64,000 bases of DNA from Zygotorulaspora mrakii (Eukaryota; Ascomycota; Saccharomycetes; Saccharomycetales; Saccharomycetaceae). The stretch's first letter is position 1. Each line of letters starts with the position of its first letter. The notes under the pieces were generated by a model. That model was not told where the DNA came from and ran no database searches. It saw only the letters and a program-made list of their open reading frames with translations. Shown piece after piece: positions 8,140-20,000 of this stretch. The translations under genes and the position numbers were made by a program. The stretch spans positions 868,001 through 932,000 of the forward strand of contig NC_050725.1 of the NCBI RefSeq assembly GCF_013402915.1, written 5' to 3'.

Positions 8140-11100
8140 ATGGCCTCGCAATCACAGTTCATGAGAGTTTCACTCTCCAACGAGCGAAATTTCAGCTGGG
8201 TGTTTTTGGTGGATTGGGTTCTTACCTGTATTGTGACACTGACAGTCATCTTCTATCTGGGACGAATATTTGCATATACAATAAATCTTGTACTAGAATG
8301 GCTACTTTGGAAGCGATGGAAGGTCAAGGTTACTATGCAATCTTTGACGATTGCTCCACTGGGGGGGTCGATCACCTGCAAGAATGTGAGTATTATTCAC
8401 AAAGATTATGCTGCCTCGTTCTTGGAAGGCAGCATAACATGGAGATATTGGTTATTGACTTCACGTAATTCCCAGTATGAGGAAGAGGAAATCGCAGGTA
8501 AACAAGAGGAACAAAGTGCTGAGAGGGATAGGAGCACGACGAAAAACTCACAACTGCCGTGTAGGTTTGTGGTCAGTTTTGAAGGATTCGAATTATTTCT
8601 GTACAACAGAACAGCAGCATATGAGAACATAATACAGATGTTTTCCAAAGATGAAAGAACAAAGTTCGAAAGCTTTTTAGATGAAGGTTCTTTTTCGAAA
8701 TTCTTTAACGATGATAATGACGATATGGCTGATAAGGACATGTCTGAGAGCGTTAAATCATCGTCAAGTTCAGAAACTCCAAATATAAATGACAGAGTTT
8801 TTAAACAAGTTTACTATAAGCAAAAATCGTTTTTTGTAAGGTTCCTGCCCATGCAGCTACAGATTCGCAGAGGTTCAGTCGTCATAGGTAACAAGTTTAC
8901 CACGAGCATATTGATTTTAAGCCATCGAAACACGGAAGGTATCATTGATCTATCACTCCCCAAAGAAAAGTTAGATCTTTATAAAATGAAGTTTCAGTTA
9001 GAGTACAACGATATGGATATATCGATAAAACAAAATATTGCATACGATCACGAAATATCATCGAGCTCCAGATTTCCAGCGAGTAAATTGTCCAAAGTAT
9101 GGGTAAAATTCCTCAAAATTTTACATGCGTCGCACATCAGGATAAAATGGCTACAGGAAAAAGACAGAGACAATGACACTTTCTTCCAGAAATGGAAAGG
9201 ATTATCGCTATATAAAGGTATTACATTTGAGGGAGATCAAGATGATATGGATGACATACATTTCGACTTTGCTAGTCATGAGTATGCTAAGGTGACAAAT
9301 ATTCTGAAAAGTCCAAAGGTTGTTATTACATATGAATATGATATCCCCGGTGTTGTGCCGCATGGTGCGCATCCTACCACGGACGGACCAGAAGTTGGCA
9401 ATAATGGCTCACCCCCTGAGTTTGGATTAGATATTCAGATTCACGGTGCAACTTTTTGCTATGGCCCTTGGGCACATAGAGAGATTCAGCACTTACAGAA
9501 ATTGTTCTCCCCAATTGTATCAAGATCTCCAAGTCCAACAAAAAAACTTAGTCCTGGTTCTAGGAGGATATACACGTATTTCAAAACCTCTTTCACGATT
9601 TTTGAGGAGTCAACGTTACGCATCCCTACGAGAGAACCAAGTAAGGATCAAGAATTTCTCAGGAAGTATAGAGAAACAAACGATGACTACAGACCGTTTG
9701 GGTGGCTTGATATAAAGTTCTCGAAGGACTCATATGGTACTATCAGTACTATATTATCTCCCACGGATGAAGGCTTTCCCAACAGTTTGAATATTCATTT
9801 TGCTGATGTTGAAGCAGTAAGTAGTGTCAACCATGATATATTGATCAGATGCAAAACCTTTGATATCAACGCGGATATTGGGTACCCACTTGGTTGGAAT
9901 AGTGAAGCTAAATGGAGTATTGATTTGTCTTCTTCTCAGATAGAGAGTTTTCTTCTAAGAGAGCACATCACGCTAGTATCAGATATTTGCTCTGATTTCG
10001 CCTCGGGGGATCCTGCCCCTTATGAGCTTTTTAGACCATTCACTTATAACGTTTCATGGAGGATGACCGATTACTCCATATACTTAAACGTTAATGACCA
10101 TAACATAATAAACAACCCACTGGATTTTAATGAGAACTGCTACCTCTCTCTACATGGAGAAGAGCTGATGATTGACGCCACAATTCCCCATAAAGTTATC
10201 GCAGAAACATATACCAATATCTCCTACCGTATCTCTACTTCCATGTTTAGATTATTATTGAATGCACCACCGTGGAACACTCTAAATGAATTTATGAAAA
10301 ACAAAGAAGTGGGGCGATCATACAATTTCAGTATGAATGGAGTTTATACACTGTACGCTGAACTCGATGTTGACAATGTTGACAGTATATCGGTGGAATG
10401 CAACAGCACCGGCACGACATTACATTGCTATGGTTTTGTTGTCAAATACCTTATGAATGTTAAGATGAATTACTTCGGCGATTTTTCTAAATTTGTTACA
10501 TCAGAAGAATATACCGCTGTAATACGAACTAAGGAAAGCGGTATTCTTTATTCAGCGGAAAACGCCGAATCAGCAGCCTTTACTTCTGAAAATGAAAGCG
10601 TTGAAAATAAACCTAGTGTGCCCGTCAATATAAGGAGTAATCCACCAGTAAACAGGTCAGATGTTAAAAGAACCACTAATGAAACAGATATATGGTTTGT
10701 GTTTTCCGTATGGGAGGGAGCTCTCATTTTGCCTGAAACAATTTATAATGCAGACCCTTGCATAGCTCTACACTTCGGAGAACTTGTTGTCGATTTCCGA
10801 AGCTGTAACTATTATATGGATTTGCTTGCGACGATGAATAGTAGTCACCTCAAGAGATACTGCTCGATGCAGCCACACGAATTATTTGAAAGCATCCGCA
10901 AAGACAATGGAAGATCGCAAGAAAGTCACGGTATTCTAGAAACATTGACCATTCATGGTCATAGAATGTATGGTTTGCCACCAACAGAGCCTACCTACTT
11001 TTGCCAGTGGGGAATTGACATAGATAGTTTGAATATCAATTCGCATGCTCAATTTGTGAAGGGGTTTTTTACTGCATTTCAGAATATTGGATTTGGTTAC

Positions 11101-14100
11101 AGTAATCTCGAAAATGTGCTACTTTACGACATAGAAACCCCGGATGATATGACCTCAGTTACTGTGCGATCTAAGGATCTCTTAATTGTTATTAATGATG
11201 GGAATGTTAAATCTAAAGCTTTTGTTGATATACCTGATATAACAATTACCTCCATTGACTTTGAGAATGAGAAGTATTCCCAACGTCTTGATATTGATAT
11301 ACCCATTGTAAAAGTACTGTTTCAGCTGGTAGAAAATGAGGAGGAAAGCAGAGAACTCTTTAAATTTGCTACTAAAATCAAGTTCACAAATTTCATTAAA
11401 AATAAAAACTTTTCGGTACATAGAAGGCAACAGCAAGATTACATTACTCTCAATGACTCGCCTTTTAACCGCTGTCCGTTTTTATTGCCATGTTACTTAC
11501 AAGAATCTCCTCTTTATAAGGAACTTCTGGGTTGTATTTATCCTTCATCTTCGCTTCCCCCGTTGCCTTTACCTTTTATGCCGGAGACTACAGATTTTAT
11601 TATAGAGGACTTTCTTGGAGAGTACTCCAGCTTAATTAATACAGAAGTATCAATTAGTAACATCGATGAGACCACCGCTTCATATGACACTTCTCGTGGC
11701 CACGAAATTGAGAGCTCGAATAGTTTTGCGCAAAAAGGACAGGGTCATATATCAATTGAATCTGAAGCGGGACTTAATTACGTTATCGACATTGAATATA
11801 TTAGCATAGACATTGAACCCTCTTTTTGTGGCTACTTGCCTGGTTTTGTTCAAAGTCTTTATACTCCTACCGCAATCGATATAATCGACCAACTAGAGAT
11901 CTCAATTGTAAGAAAACTAAGTGATTTGAAGAACGGCTCATCTGCGATATGCAACGCTAAATTAGAGCTTTCGAATATGGACATATTCTGGGGCAAGAAA
12001 AATGTTGAAGGTCTAGATTTATTTTTAGATGGTCTTGATTTTGAGCTCCGTCGAAAATCCATCGAAAACGAAAGTGAAAGCACTGTCGTTGAAATGACAT
12101 TTCTCAGTAAGCTAAGATCCATACGCGCAACAATTTTTGAAGGTATCCAAGAGAGGCCGCCAGCTGTCTCGCTTGCCATCGAGGGCTGGGAGGCCTGGTC
12201 CTCGAAGGCAGAAAAAGACGTTACCTCTTTTAGTGTCCTCTCAAATGACATAACGGTTGACGAGTCCCAACTGGATTGGGTGACCAAGTATGTTAACGGC
12301 CAAAAAACTCTTGTAGAGGAAGCTATTAAATTTTTCCAAACTTTGCAATTAAATTTGACGAATACTGAGAGAGACGTGGTATGTAATTTGACAGCTGCCA
12401 GTGAGTACAACAAAATCAGTCACGACCCATATGTTATCACCAAGCCTGCCTTCATTATGCGTCTTTCCAAGGGACATGTCAGAGAAAATAGAAGTTGGAG
12501 AATTATAACTCGATTGCGGCATATTCTTACCTATCTGCCTCCAGATTGGGAAGAGGTAGATTATCAGGGGAAGAACTCAAAAGCTAATGTCCCCGCAGAT
12601 GCCAAGAATATATTTGTTGCCGTTTTCTCCAACTGGAGAAACTGGGAATTATCAGATGTAGAGAGGTCTTTCATGTACAAAAAGGTTTTCCCCAATGATA
12701 AAACGAATAATACCCTAATTGGACAGGAAAGGATCGTTAAACTCACCGTTAATTCATTTTTTTTCACTGTTTATAGCGAAGGCTACAGGGTCGCTCACAA
12801 TTTTGTCATTACAAGGGCGAACGCTGTCGCAAGGGAAATCCCTGCAGCAGAGAATAATGTAACCCAGTCTGTGCTAAACCATGAACGGATTGTTAATATA
12901 ACCGCAAATGTGGGATCTATAAAGGGAGAATTAAGTGATAAGGTGTTAAAACTGAAAGAACTAATTACATCTTTAAATCGAAACTCTAAGCTCAACCCAT
13001 CGTCGTCGCCGCACAGTCGTGGAGGCTTTGATACATTAAATTCGTACAAATATAACGGCATTTTGTTGTTTGAAAGAGGTGAACTACAGTGTGTATTAGG
13101 CTCATCTAGGTTAACCAAGAGGGTAATAGGCGGAAAATGTAGTTTTTTGATAGAGAATCCAAAGGAATCTGCTACACCTACTTTATCTTCCATATTATTT
13201 GCGCAGAGATGTGAGTTATGGCTGAAACACTCTGATACAATTGTAGCAGAAGTGGTTTGTCGTGAAATTAGTCTCACAGTCACTGCCGAACTTGGCAGTC
13301 AGGACCAACTTCTATTGTTGAACTTGGTGTCCAAACATTCTCATTTTAGGTCAATGAGGAAAACTGATTCACTGGTGCAAGCAATTGGTGAAATAGAGCA
13401 GGCATTCAGTAACTTAAAAAAGAATCTTACTACCCAAAACGACGTTCTCTCTCCAAAAACTCTACCATCGAGCGGTAACTTCGAGGTCGAATTGACTATA
13501 AATCTTTCGAATGTAAGTTCTGAATTGATGTTCCTGTCGCCTTTCTACATCCGATATGACGTGAAGCAAATAACTGCCTATATAAATAGGCTTGGAGGTG
13601 GTGATGTTCTGGTTAGCATTTGGGATGCAGATTGCATTCTTAAGTCACATCAGACCACAGAACAGTATTTGAAATTGTCGTGTAGCGATCTACAGATCAG
13701 GCTAAGACCACCGTCTGTTCCCAACACCATCGTTAGTGTTAGTTTATCAACTTCTTTGACGAAAGTGACACTTTCGGAACCTCGTCGAATTTTGTCTAGT
13801 TTCCTTCAGGATGAGAAGCTTATTGGAGAGAGCATTCGGCATCTCAGGAAACTGCAACCGCTCATGCCATCGCGGGCAGACGAGGAGGCATCATCAAAAA
13901 GGCTAAAATGGGCTCTTGATACGAATATTAGTTATTTCGGAATACTTGTTCCCATGACATCTACAAATTATCTTTTTGAGTTACACATGCTGTTGTGTTC
14001 TCTGACAAATGCAAATCGACAGGATAGCAGAGGAAACGATCATATTTCAGGCAGTTTCTCCATTGAAAATTTTCTTTTCCTAATTCATGAACCCACCTTG

Positions 14101-16980
14101 CATGCAAGTCTTTCAAAGATTGTTGATTTCTCAATTAGAGTTTCTACCTCACAGAAAGTGCCCCATTCTCCTCAATCATACCAAATCGAAAGCTCCCATT
14201 TTAGAGTATCTTTGTCCCCTACATCATTGATATACATCGTGTGGGGCATTCATCAATTGCAAAATTTACTGCACTATTTTAAAAAGCATAGAATCCCACA
14301 TCAGTATGTCACAGACCTCTCTGACATTTTTTCTCGGAAAGGATCTTCCTCTCCGGAGACTAAAATCGAATTTCGCTCCATCCATATTTTATCGTACAAT
14401 TTGTGCATTGGATGGAAATTTCACTTGGATAATGACACAAGCGCTGGTTTGATCTTGGGATTTAACCGTTTGTTCTCTGCATATGAGAAAAATTACGGTA
14501 AACTGACACTTATAGATGGTTATTTTTCCGTCTTGGATGAAAATTCGAATGAAGCATTCTTTTCACAGGGAAATACAAAACAAAAGTATAATAGAAGTTA
14601 CCTTTCAAGTGTGCAAATCTCGTACTGGCTGAAGGATGCTGGTCAGAAAAAAGATCTTTTCATTAGAGTGCATGGGGAAACTCTCGATGTTAGTTATCTC
14701 TCAACTTCATTTAACGTTTTAGAGGGAGCCCTCCAGTCAATTGAGAGATTTCAGGAGTTTAAAAAGGCTAAGATTCATCAATCTCCTAATGAGAACCAAT
14801 CGAAAGAGGCACAAGAGAGTTTTTCTCCTACCATCACACCGTTCCTGTCTCGCATCAGAAAAGTCAACTGTGAGTTCCATTATGAAGGAGGGATATACAG
14901 GTTCTTTACACTAGATGATTTGAAGAATAATGACCCTTCATTGGAGGTTAAATCACCCGCTGTTAGAATCAGTTTGAATTACACCTATGATCATAATTCC
15001 AAGGAACGACACTGGATCAGATGTCTCGTTAATATTGATCCTACTCACAATATCTTGTTTCCGCGATGTGTGCCAATTATAACTGATTTCGCAGACAACG
15101 TGAGATCTATGATACACAAAAACAGCTCAAATGAAAAATCTGAGGAACCGAAAGTAGTTTCGGGTGTAGTCGATTACAAGACTCTTTTAGGTACCTATAA
15201 CATAGCCTTTAAGATCGCATCTGGAAAACAGCAGTTAACTTTAAGTTGTGAACCCAAGGCCAAGGTTCAAGCGGACGTTGGATTCGAATCTTTTTCCTTT
15301 AGCGTAATGACTAATGATCTCGACCCCTCCGAACCTCTCACTGTATCGTTTGCAGTTGAAAAGATGCAATCTTCCGTACGCCACATATTTTCCAGGGGAA
15401 CTAGTGCATCGCTCAATGTCGACTTTATCGATTTTACTCTCTTTTTCACTCATCCTGACATATACGGTATGGCACTTGTATCTGATGTCGACGTCTTTTT
15501 CAATATGAAGCAGCTTCAAAATTTGAACCTTTTGTTAGATATATGGAGAATAAGTGAGACGCTGAAAGCCTCATCTTTATCTGATGAGAACAAAATGGAG
15601 CTGAAGGCACTTCCCTTTTCTCAATCGACTAAAGGGAAATCATCTTTATCTTGGTGCTTCACAATTATTTTAACGAATGTGAATAGCGATATTGACCTAG
15701 GCCCTTCCTTGGGAGTTTTATCACTGCGTTTGAAGCGTAACTGGCTCTCAACAAATCATTACGGCGGCAAAAGACAGGTGTTGTGCGCATTTGCAGAATC
15801 TATATCCGTCTCTTCAAAAGGAAGATTTAGTGGCATTTTTGAGCTGAAAGACGCCGCTTGGAATTCTGAAAGTAGATGGCCAGAAGATCGGGTTTCCGCG
15901 ACGCCTAATGTGTCTTTTTCACTCACCATCGGCGAAATCGCAGTGAAGTCAGCTTTCGACTACCATATGTTTTTGATAGGCATAGTTAGGGAAATCAAGT
16001 TCGATTTATTCAGCGAGCCGGATTACTGTGGTGCACTGCCAGATTTGTTACGCGTTCATCTCTCCGTACCAGAGATTGACTTGTGTGCAACTGCTCTAAC
16101 CGCTGCAAGTATAGTGGACATATACAACACCATAATGCGAATGAGGCAAGACAACCGAATATCTTATATTGAGACCTTGAAAGAATCGAATCCGGCAGAC
16201 ACGGCAGAGGACGTACCGTATGATGATATCTTGCGCTCTTTGAACCTTCTTCGGACCGACGTCACTGTTGACATATTTAAGTTTAAGATCCAAATTTCAC
16301 CTATATCGCTCTTTGATGTTGAGGTATTAGTTGTTGATATAGAAAGTATGTCGGCTCGATCAGAAACACAGGCAGGTGAAAAACTAAAAACTGAACTGCA
16401 TCTCCAAATATCGAATGCATCTGTTTCGCTCTCAACTTCAAAAGTGGAATTGGACGAAGAGAGTGTATCCTCTATTTCGGTTGAGGATTATATGATCCAC
16501 GCTTCCAAACTGAAAGGTGGAACAATTTTGAAGATTCCTCATTTACTGGTTAGCATGACAACTTGGCAAAAACGGAAGAGCGACTTGGTCGAGTATCTAT
16601 TTACATGCAAGTTTTTTGACAAAGTAGCAGTCAAATGGAACCTAGGGCCTATAAATTTCATCAGAGAAATGTGGAGCACTCATGTCAAATCACTCGCTGT
16701 TCGTCGGTCTCAAACTAACAATTTGGAGGACGAACCCGAAAATTCTATAAAGACTGAAAGCGGGCTGAACTCAAGATTTAAGTATGTTGCATTGGATGAG
16801 CCATATCTTGAAATGCCACAAATTAAAGATTTGGGAGATGCAACACCGCCAATTGAATGGTTTGGACTCCATAGGAAATATTTTCCCGTGGCAACCCACC
16901 AAGTGGCAGTTCTTTTGATTCAAAAATTGGTGCATGCTGCCGAAAAAGAATATACGAAAATGCAGGGACAGAAAAAGTAA
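8140..16980 (+). CDS. CSF1: Csf1, bridge-like lipid transfer protein
   Basis: A single open frame of 2946 residues, close to the 2958 of S. cerevisiae Csf1. A hydrophobic N-terminal anchor at about 18-50 is followed by a basic segment (W-K-R-W-K-V-K-V). The rest is a very long, mostly beta-strand protein without recognisable catalytic motifs, as expected for the BLTP1/Csf1 family, which forms a hydrophobic groove between membranes. In yeast Csf1 sits at ER contacts, affects ethanolamine lipids for GPI anchor synthesis, and is needed for growth at low temperature. Its divergent neighbour GAA1 also acts in GPI anchoring. Its stop is 24 bp from the stop of SMC4. Confidence 0.92.
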   Translation: MASQSQFMRVSLSNERNFSWVFLVDWVLTCIVTLTVIFYLGRIFAYTINLVLEWLLWKRWKVKVTMQSLTIAPLGGSITCKNVSIIHKDYAASFLEGSITWRYWLLTSRNSQYEEEEIAGKQEEQSAERDRSTTKNSQLPCRFVVSFEGFELFLYNRTAAYENIIQMFSKDERTKFESFLDEGSFSKFFNDDNDDMADKDMSESVKSSSSSETPNINDRVFKQVYYKQKSFFVRFLPMQLQIRRGSVVIGNKFTTSILILSHRNTEGIIDLSLPKEKLDLYKMKFQLEYNDMDISIKQNIAYDHEISSSSRFPASKLSKVWVKFLKILHASHIRIKWLQEKDRDNDTFFQKWKGLSLYKGITFEGDQDDMDDIHFDFASHEYAKVTNILKSPKVVITYEYDIPGVVPHGAHPTTDGPEVGNNGSPPEFGLDIQIHGATFCYGPWAHREIQHLQKLFSPIVSRSPSPTKKLSPGSRRIYTYFKTSFTIFEESTLRIPTREPSKDQEFLRKYRETNDDYRPFGWLDIKFSKDSYGTISTILSPTDEGFPNSLNIHFADVEAVSSVNHDILIRCKTFDINADIGYPLGWNSEAKWSIDLSSSQIESFLLREHITLVSDICSDFASGDPAPYELFRPFTYNVSWRMTDYSIYLNVNDHNIINNPLDFNENCYLSLHGEELMIDATIPHKVIAETYTNISYRISTSMFRLLLNAPPWNTLNEFMKNKEVGRSYNFSMNGVYTLYAELDVDNVDSISVECNSTGTTLHCYGFVVKYLMNVKMNYFGDFSKFVTSEEYTAVIRTKESGILYSAENAESAAFTSENESVENKPSVPVNIRSNPPVNRSDVKRTTNETDIWFVFSVWEGALILPETIYNADPCIALHFGELVVDFRSCNYYMDLLATMNSSHLKRYCSMQPHELFESIRKDNGRSQESHGILETLTIHGHRMYGLPPTEPTYFCQWGIDIDSLNINSHAQFVKGFFTAFQNIGFGYSNLENVLLYDIETPDDMTSVTVRSKDLLIVINDGNVKSKAFVDIPDITITSIDFENEKYSQRLDIDIPIVKVLFQLVENEEESRELFKFATKIKFTNFIKNKNFSVHRRQQQDYITLNDSPFNRCPFLLPCYLQESPLYKELLGCIYPSSSLPPLPLPFMPETTDFIIEDFLGEYSSLINTEVSISNIDETTASYDTSRGHEIESSNSFAQKGQGHISIESEAGLNYVIDIEYISIDIEPSFCGYLPGFVQSLYTPTAIDIIDQLEISIVRKLSDLKNGSSAICNAKLELSNMDIFWGKKNVEGLDLFLDGLDFELRRKSIENESESTVVEMTFLSKLRSIRATIFEGIQERPPAVSLAIEGWEAWSSKAEKDVTSFSVLSNDITVDESQLDWVTKYVNGQKTLVEEAIKFFQTLQLNLTNTERDVVCNLTAASEYNKISHDPYVITKPAFIMRLSKGHVRENRSWRIITRLRHILTYLPPDWEEVDYQGKNSKANVPADAKNIFVAVFSNWRNWELSDVERSFMYKKVFPNDKTNNTLIGQERIVKLTVNSFFFTVYSEGYRVAHNFVITRANAVAREIPAAENNVTQSVLNHERIVNITANVGSIKGELSDKVLKLKELITSLNRNSKLNPSSSPHSRGGFDTLNSYKYNGILLFERGELQCVLGSSRLTKRVIGGKCSFLIENPKESATPTLSSILFAQRCELWLKHSDTIVAEVVCREISLTVTAELGSQDQLLLLNLVSKHSHFRSMRKTDSLVQAIGEIEQAFSNLKKNLTTQNDVLSPKTLPSSGNFEVELTINLSNVSSELMFLSPFYIRYDVKQITAYINRLGGGDVLVSIWDADCILKSHQTTEQYLKLSCSDLQIRLRPPSVPNTIVSVSLSTSLTKVTLSEPRRILSSFLQDEKLIGESIRHLRKLQPLMPSRADEEASSKRLKWALDTNISYFGILVPMTSTNYLFELHMLLCSLTNANRQDSRGNDHISGSFSIENFLFLIHEPTLHASLSKIVDFSIRVSTSQKVPHSPQSYQIESSHFRVSLSPTSLIYIVWGIHQLQNLLHYFKKHRIPHQYVTDLSDIFSRKGSSSPETKIEFRSIHILSYNLCIGWKFHLDNDTSAGLILGFNRLFSAYEKNYGKLTLIDGYFSVLDENSNEAFFSQGNTKQKYNRSYLSSVQISYWLKDAGQKKDLFIRVHGETLDVSYLSTSFNVLEGALQSIERFQEFKKAKIHQSPNENQSKEAQESFSPTITPFLSRIRKVNCEFHYEGGIYRFFTLDDLKNNDPSLEVKSPAVRISLNYTYDHNSKERHWIRCLVNIDPTHNILFPRCVPIITDFADNVRSMIHKNSSNEKSEEPKVVSGVVDYKTLLGTYNIAFKIASGKQQLTLSCEPKAKVQADVGFESFSFSVMTNDLDPSEPLTVSFAVEKMQSSVRHIFSRGTSASLNVDFIDFTLFFTHPDIYGMALVSDVDVFFNMKQLQNLNLLLDIWRISETLKASSLSDENKMELKALPFSQSTKGKSSLSWCFTIILTNVNSDIDLGPSLGVLSLRLKRNWLSTNHYGGKRQVLCAFAESISVSSKGRFSGIFELKDAAWNSESRWPEDRVSATPNVSFSLTIGEIAVKSAFDYHMFLIGIVREIKFDLFSEPDYCGALPDLLRVHLSVPEIDLCATALTAASIVDIYNTIMRMRQDNRISYIETLKESNPADTAEDVPYDDILRSLNLLRTDVTVDIFKFKIQISPISLFDVEVLVVDIESMSARSETQAGEKLKTELHLQISNASVSLSTSKVELDEESVSSISVEDYMIHASKLKGGTILKIPHLLVSMTTWQKRKSDLVEYLFTCKFFDKVAVKWNLGPINFIREMWSTHVKSLAVRRSQTNNLEDEPENSIKTESGLNSRFKYVALDEPYLEMPQIKDLGDATPPIEWFGLHRKYFPVATHQVAVLLIQKLVHAAEKEYTKMQGQKK

Positions 16981-17004
16981 GGTTTTGATCAGATTACATA
17001 GTAT

Positions 17005-20000
17005 TTAAGAACTGCTCTTGAGAACGTCGACATTTTTCAACGTTGCGCTCTTCGTCATGTTATCCCTTTTGTAAATTCCAACTAATTGTTGAGCCAGTTC
17101 AAACATGTTGTTTCTTAAAGAAATTACAATAAACTGCGCATTTTTTGTTCTTTGTTTAATATAATTGGCTACAATTGAGACGTTTCTAAAGTCAAGCGCG
17201 GCATCTATTTCATCCATGACGTACAATGGTGTGGGCTTATACTTGTGAAGAGCAAACACCAAAGCTAAAGAGCTGAGAGTTTTTTCACCCCCAGAGAGAT
17301 TTGTGATGTTTCTCCAACTCTTTTTTGGGGGCATTACACTAAACGTGACACCCTCGGAAAATGGATCTAGACTATCAACCAGTTCCAGCTCAGCATTTCC
17401 CCCCATTGTGATCATTTGATACATTTCTTTAAGTGTCATTGATATTATTCCGAACCCATGCATAAACTCTTCGAATCGCTTTTTCTTTAGCTCATCGAGC
17501 TTTTGCCGCATTCCGTCCCTCTTTTCGACAGCATCATTTAAATCTAGTTTTCTGAGTTGATAATCTGCTAATCTTCTAGCATATTCCTCAAGAATTTCAA
17601 TATTTGCGCTTGCATGATCAACATAATCCTGTAATTGCCCCATTTCCGCCTTTAATACTTCCAAGTCCAAACTTTCAAGTTCCTTTTGCGGAATCCTAGT
17701 CAAACCATTCTCCATGGCATCGTATTTTTGATCAACGCACATCTGGTCTTTGTCAAGCTGCTCTCCTTCTTCATTTGCTTCATGCTCCTTATTTTCTGAG
17801 TCTTCTTTTTCTTCGATTCCTTCTTCCGCCTTTAATGCATGCTCCATAAGCTCGAATATCTCGTTTTGAGCTCTTTTCGAAGGATCTGCCATATTTTCCT
17901 TGGCCTCTTGTTCAATAAGTACTTGAAGGATTTGCGAAACATCCCTAATCTTCAAGTTGTCAATTTCCTCCTCTGACTTCTGAATTTCTTTTTTAATATG
18001 ACTGGCCAGGGAACTTAATTTATCCATTTTATCGACCATTTCAAGTTTCAGTGATTTGAATTTCATTAAATCTTCCTCCATTTCGATAAGTTGCGTTGAA
18101 ATCGATTGTAGTTTGTCATTCAAGTCCTGTTTCAAGTTTTCAAACCCTTCGATGGAGTCTTGAATTCTTTGAAGCGCATCGATATTCAGCTCTGCTTTTT
18201 CGTCCAGAGTTTTAATTTGCTCAATATAAGAATCTAAATCTCTTTTAGAAGTTTCAAGAGTTTTGGTTAGCTTTTTGATTTCAGTTTCTGCTTTTCTTTG
18301 AGCAGATTTGTCTTTCTTTTGTTTGGTATTGAGTAGTTCAATGCGTTCTTGGATGGAGTTAACCTTGGAGTTCTGAATCTGTAATTCACTTCCACCTATT
18401 TTCATTATTTGCTCCTTCAATATTTTGATATTGGTAATTTTGCTCTTGGTTTGCTCCTCAAGAGACTTCTGTTCCTCTTTAAGGCGTTTTAAACGCAATT
18501 CCACCTGAGACGAATCATTGCGCCCCGCTTTTAAACTTTCATTAGCTTTTCTTCTTTCAGATAGCTGGTCCTTTTTGAGCTGCAATTCATTGTCCCACGA
18601 GTCAATATCCATCATGAGTTGAGAAATTGAAAGATCAATTTCTGGTTCTCTGGCACGAAGAGAATCTAATGCTTCTTCCATTTGGTGGAAAGTATCCCCT
18701 GTTACTTTGAAGTTATTCTCCCTCTCTAAAAGTGCTTCTTCGAGTTCTATTACTTCCTCTTGCGTATAAATCTCTGATGATATTGTTTGCATTTGCCTTA
18801 GTTTCATGAGACCTCTGGAAGCATGATTCCCGCCTCCACTCATAGTACCCGATATATCTATGAGCTTTCCGTCAAGAGTCACAACCCTGTACTTTTTTTT
18901 GCCATAAGCGACTCTGTTGGCTTGAGCGAGATCTTTTGAAACCAAAGTGTTGCGTAATACACTATAGAATGCAGGAATAAACTTTTCCTCGTTTGGCTCA
19001 ACGAGATCAAACAATCTTGGAACACTCTCTGGAGTTTCAATTTGGTTTGCATCAAGTTTTCGTAGTTTGTCTAGAAGAATGAATCTGGCATATCCCAGTT
19101 TGTTTTTTCGCAAGTATTCAATGCAGTGCTGTCCACATTCCACCGACTCCACTACTATGTCTTCAAGTCTCGGGCAAGCAGTCGATATAGCTATGTCATA
19201 TTTTTTGTCTATCACTCCGAGATCTCCTAGTCTTCCATGAAATCCGTTAATCCTGCCGGATTTTTGAAGTTTCGTCAAGGCTGTTAATACCTTGCTCTTG
19301 TTTTCAGCCGTAGAAAGGGCAGCACGAGCATCAATTGCGCGTTGTCTGTGGGAGAAAAGAACGTGCTGCATTTCTTTAAGTCTCTTACGGGCGTTTGAAC
19401 ATTCTAGCTCTCCGTTAGATAAATCCTTTGTGATGATTTTCTTTTCCTGGTGAAGGGTATCAACACGCTCCCTTCGGGATTCTTGTTCTTCATTATTGCG
19501 GCCTATTTCTTTTATCAGTGTATCAATCTCAGTATTCAATTTCATCTGGGACTCTTCCATAAGTGATATCTCGGATTCAACCAATTGAATCTGCGCCTTT
19601 TTCTCCTCCAGCTTTTCACTCCATGGTTCTAATTCTTTTTCATATTCAGATATTTTCGCTGATATATCAATCGTTTTATCTTTTAGTGATAGTTTTATAT
19701 CCTCCAGTTTCGCACGTTCGGCTCCCAAATCATCCGTTAAAGAGTGTAGGCTTTTCTCGTTTTGTTTTTTTTCCTCCAGTAGTTCATCTAAATTAATTTG
19801 GGACCGATTCATACTACGATTTGAGCTCTCTAGCAACTGCTCAATTTGTTTCTTTTTCCTTTTTATGTTCTTGATCTTTTCTTCCATTGAAACGTTTTCA
19901 GCATCTAGAGATCTTTTCTTGTTCAACAGGTCTTTTTCTTCGGTTTCATACTTCTGCAGTGTAATTGTGATGTCTCGACTTTGAACCTTTATAGTTTCCA

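Noticed and set aside
11859..12413. 184-codon ORF on the minus strand inside CSF1
   Set aside because: Antisense shadow of a strongly supported coding frame; no family features.
12795..13283. 162-codon ORF on the minus strand inside CSF1
   Set aside because: Antisense shadow of CSF1.
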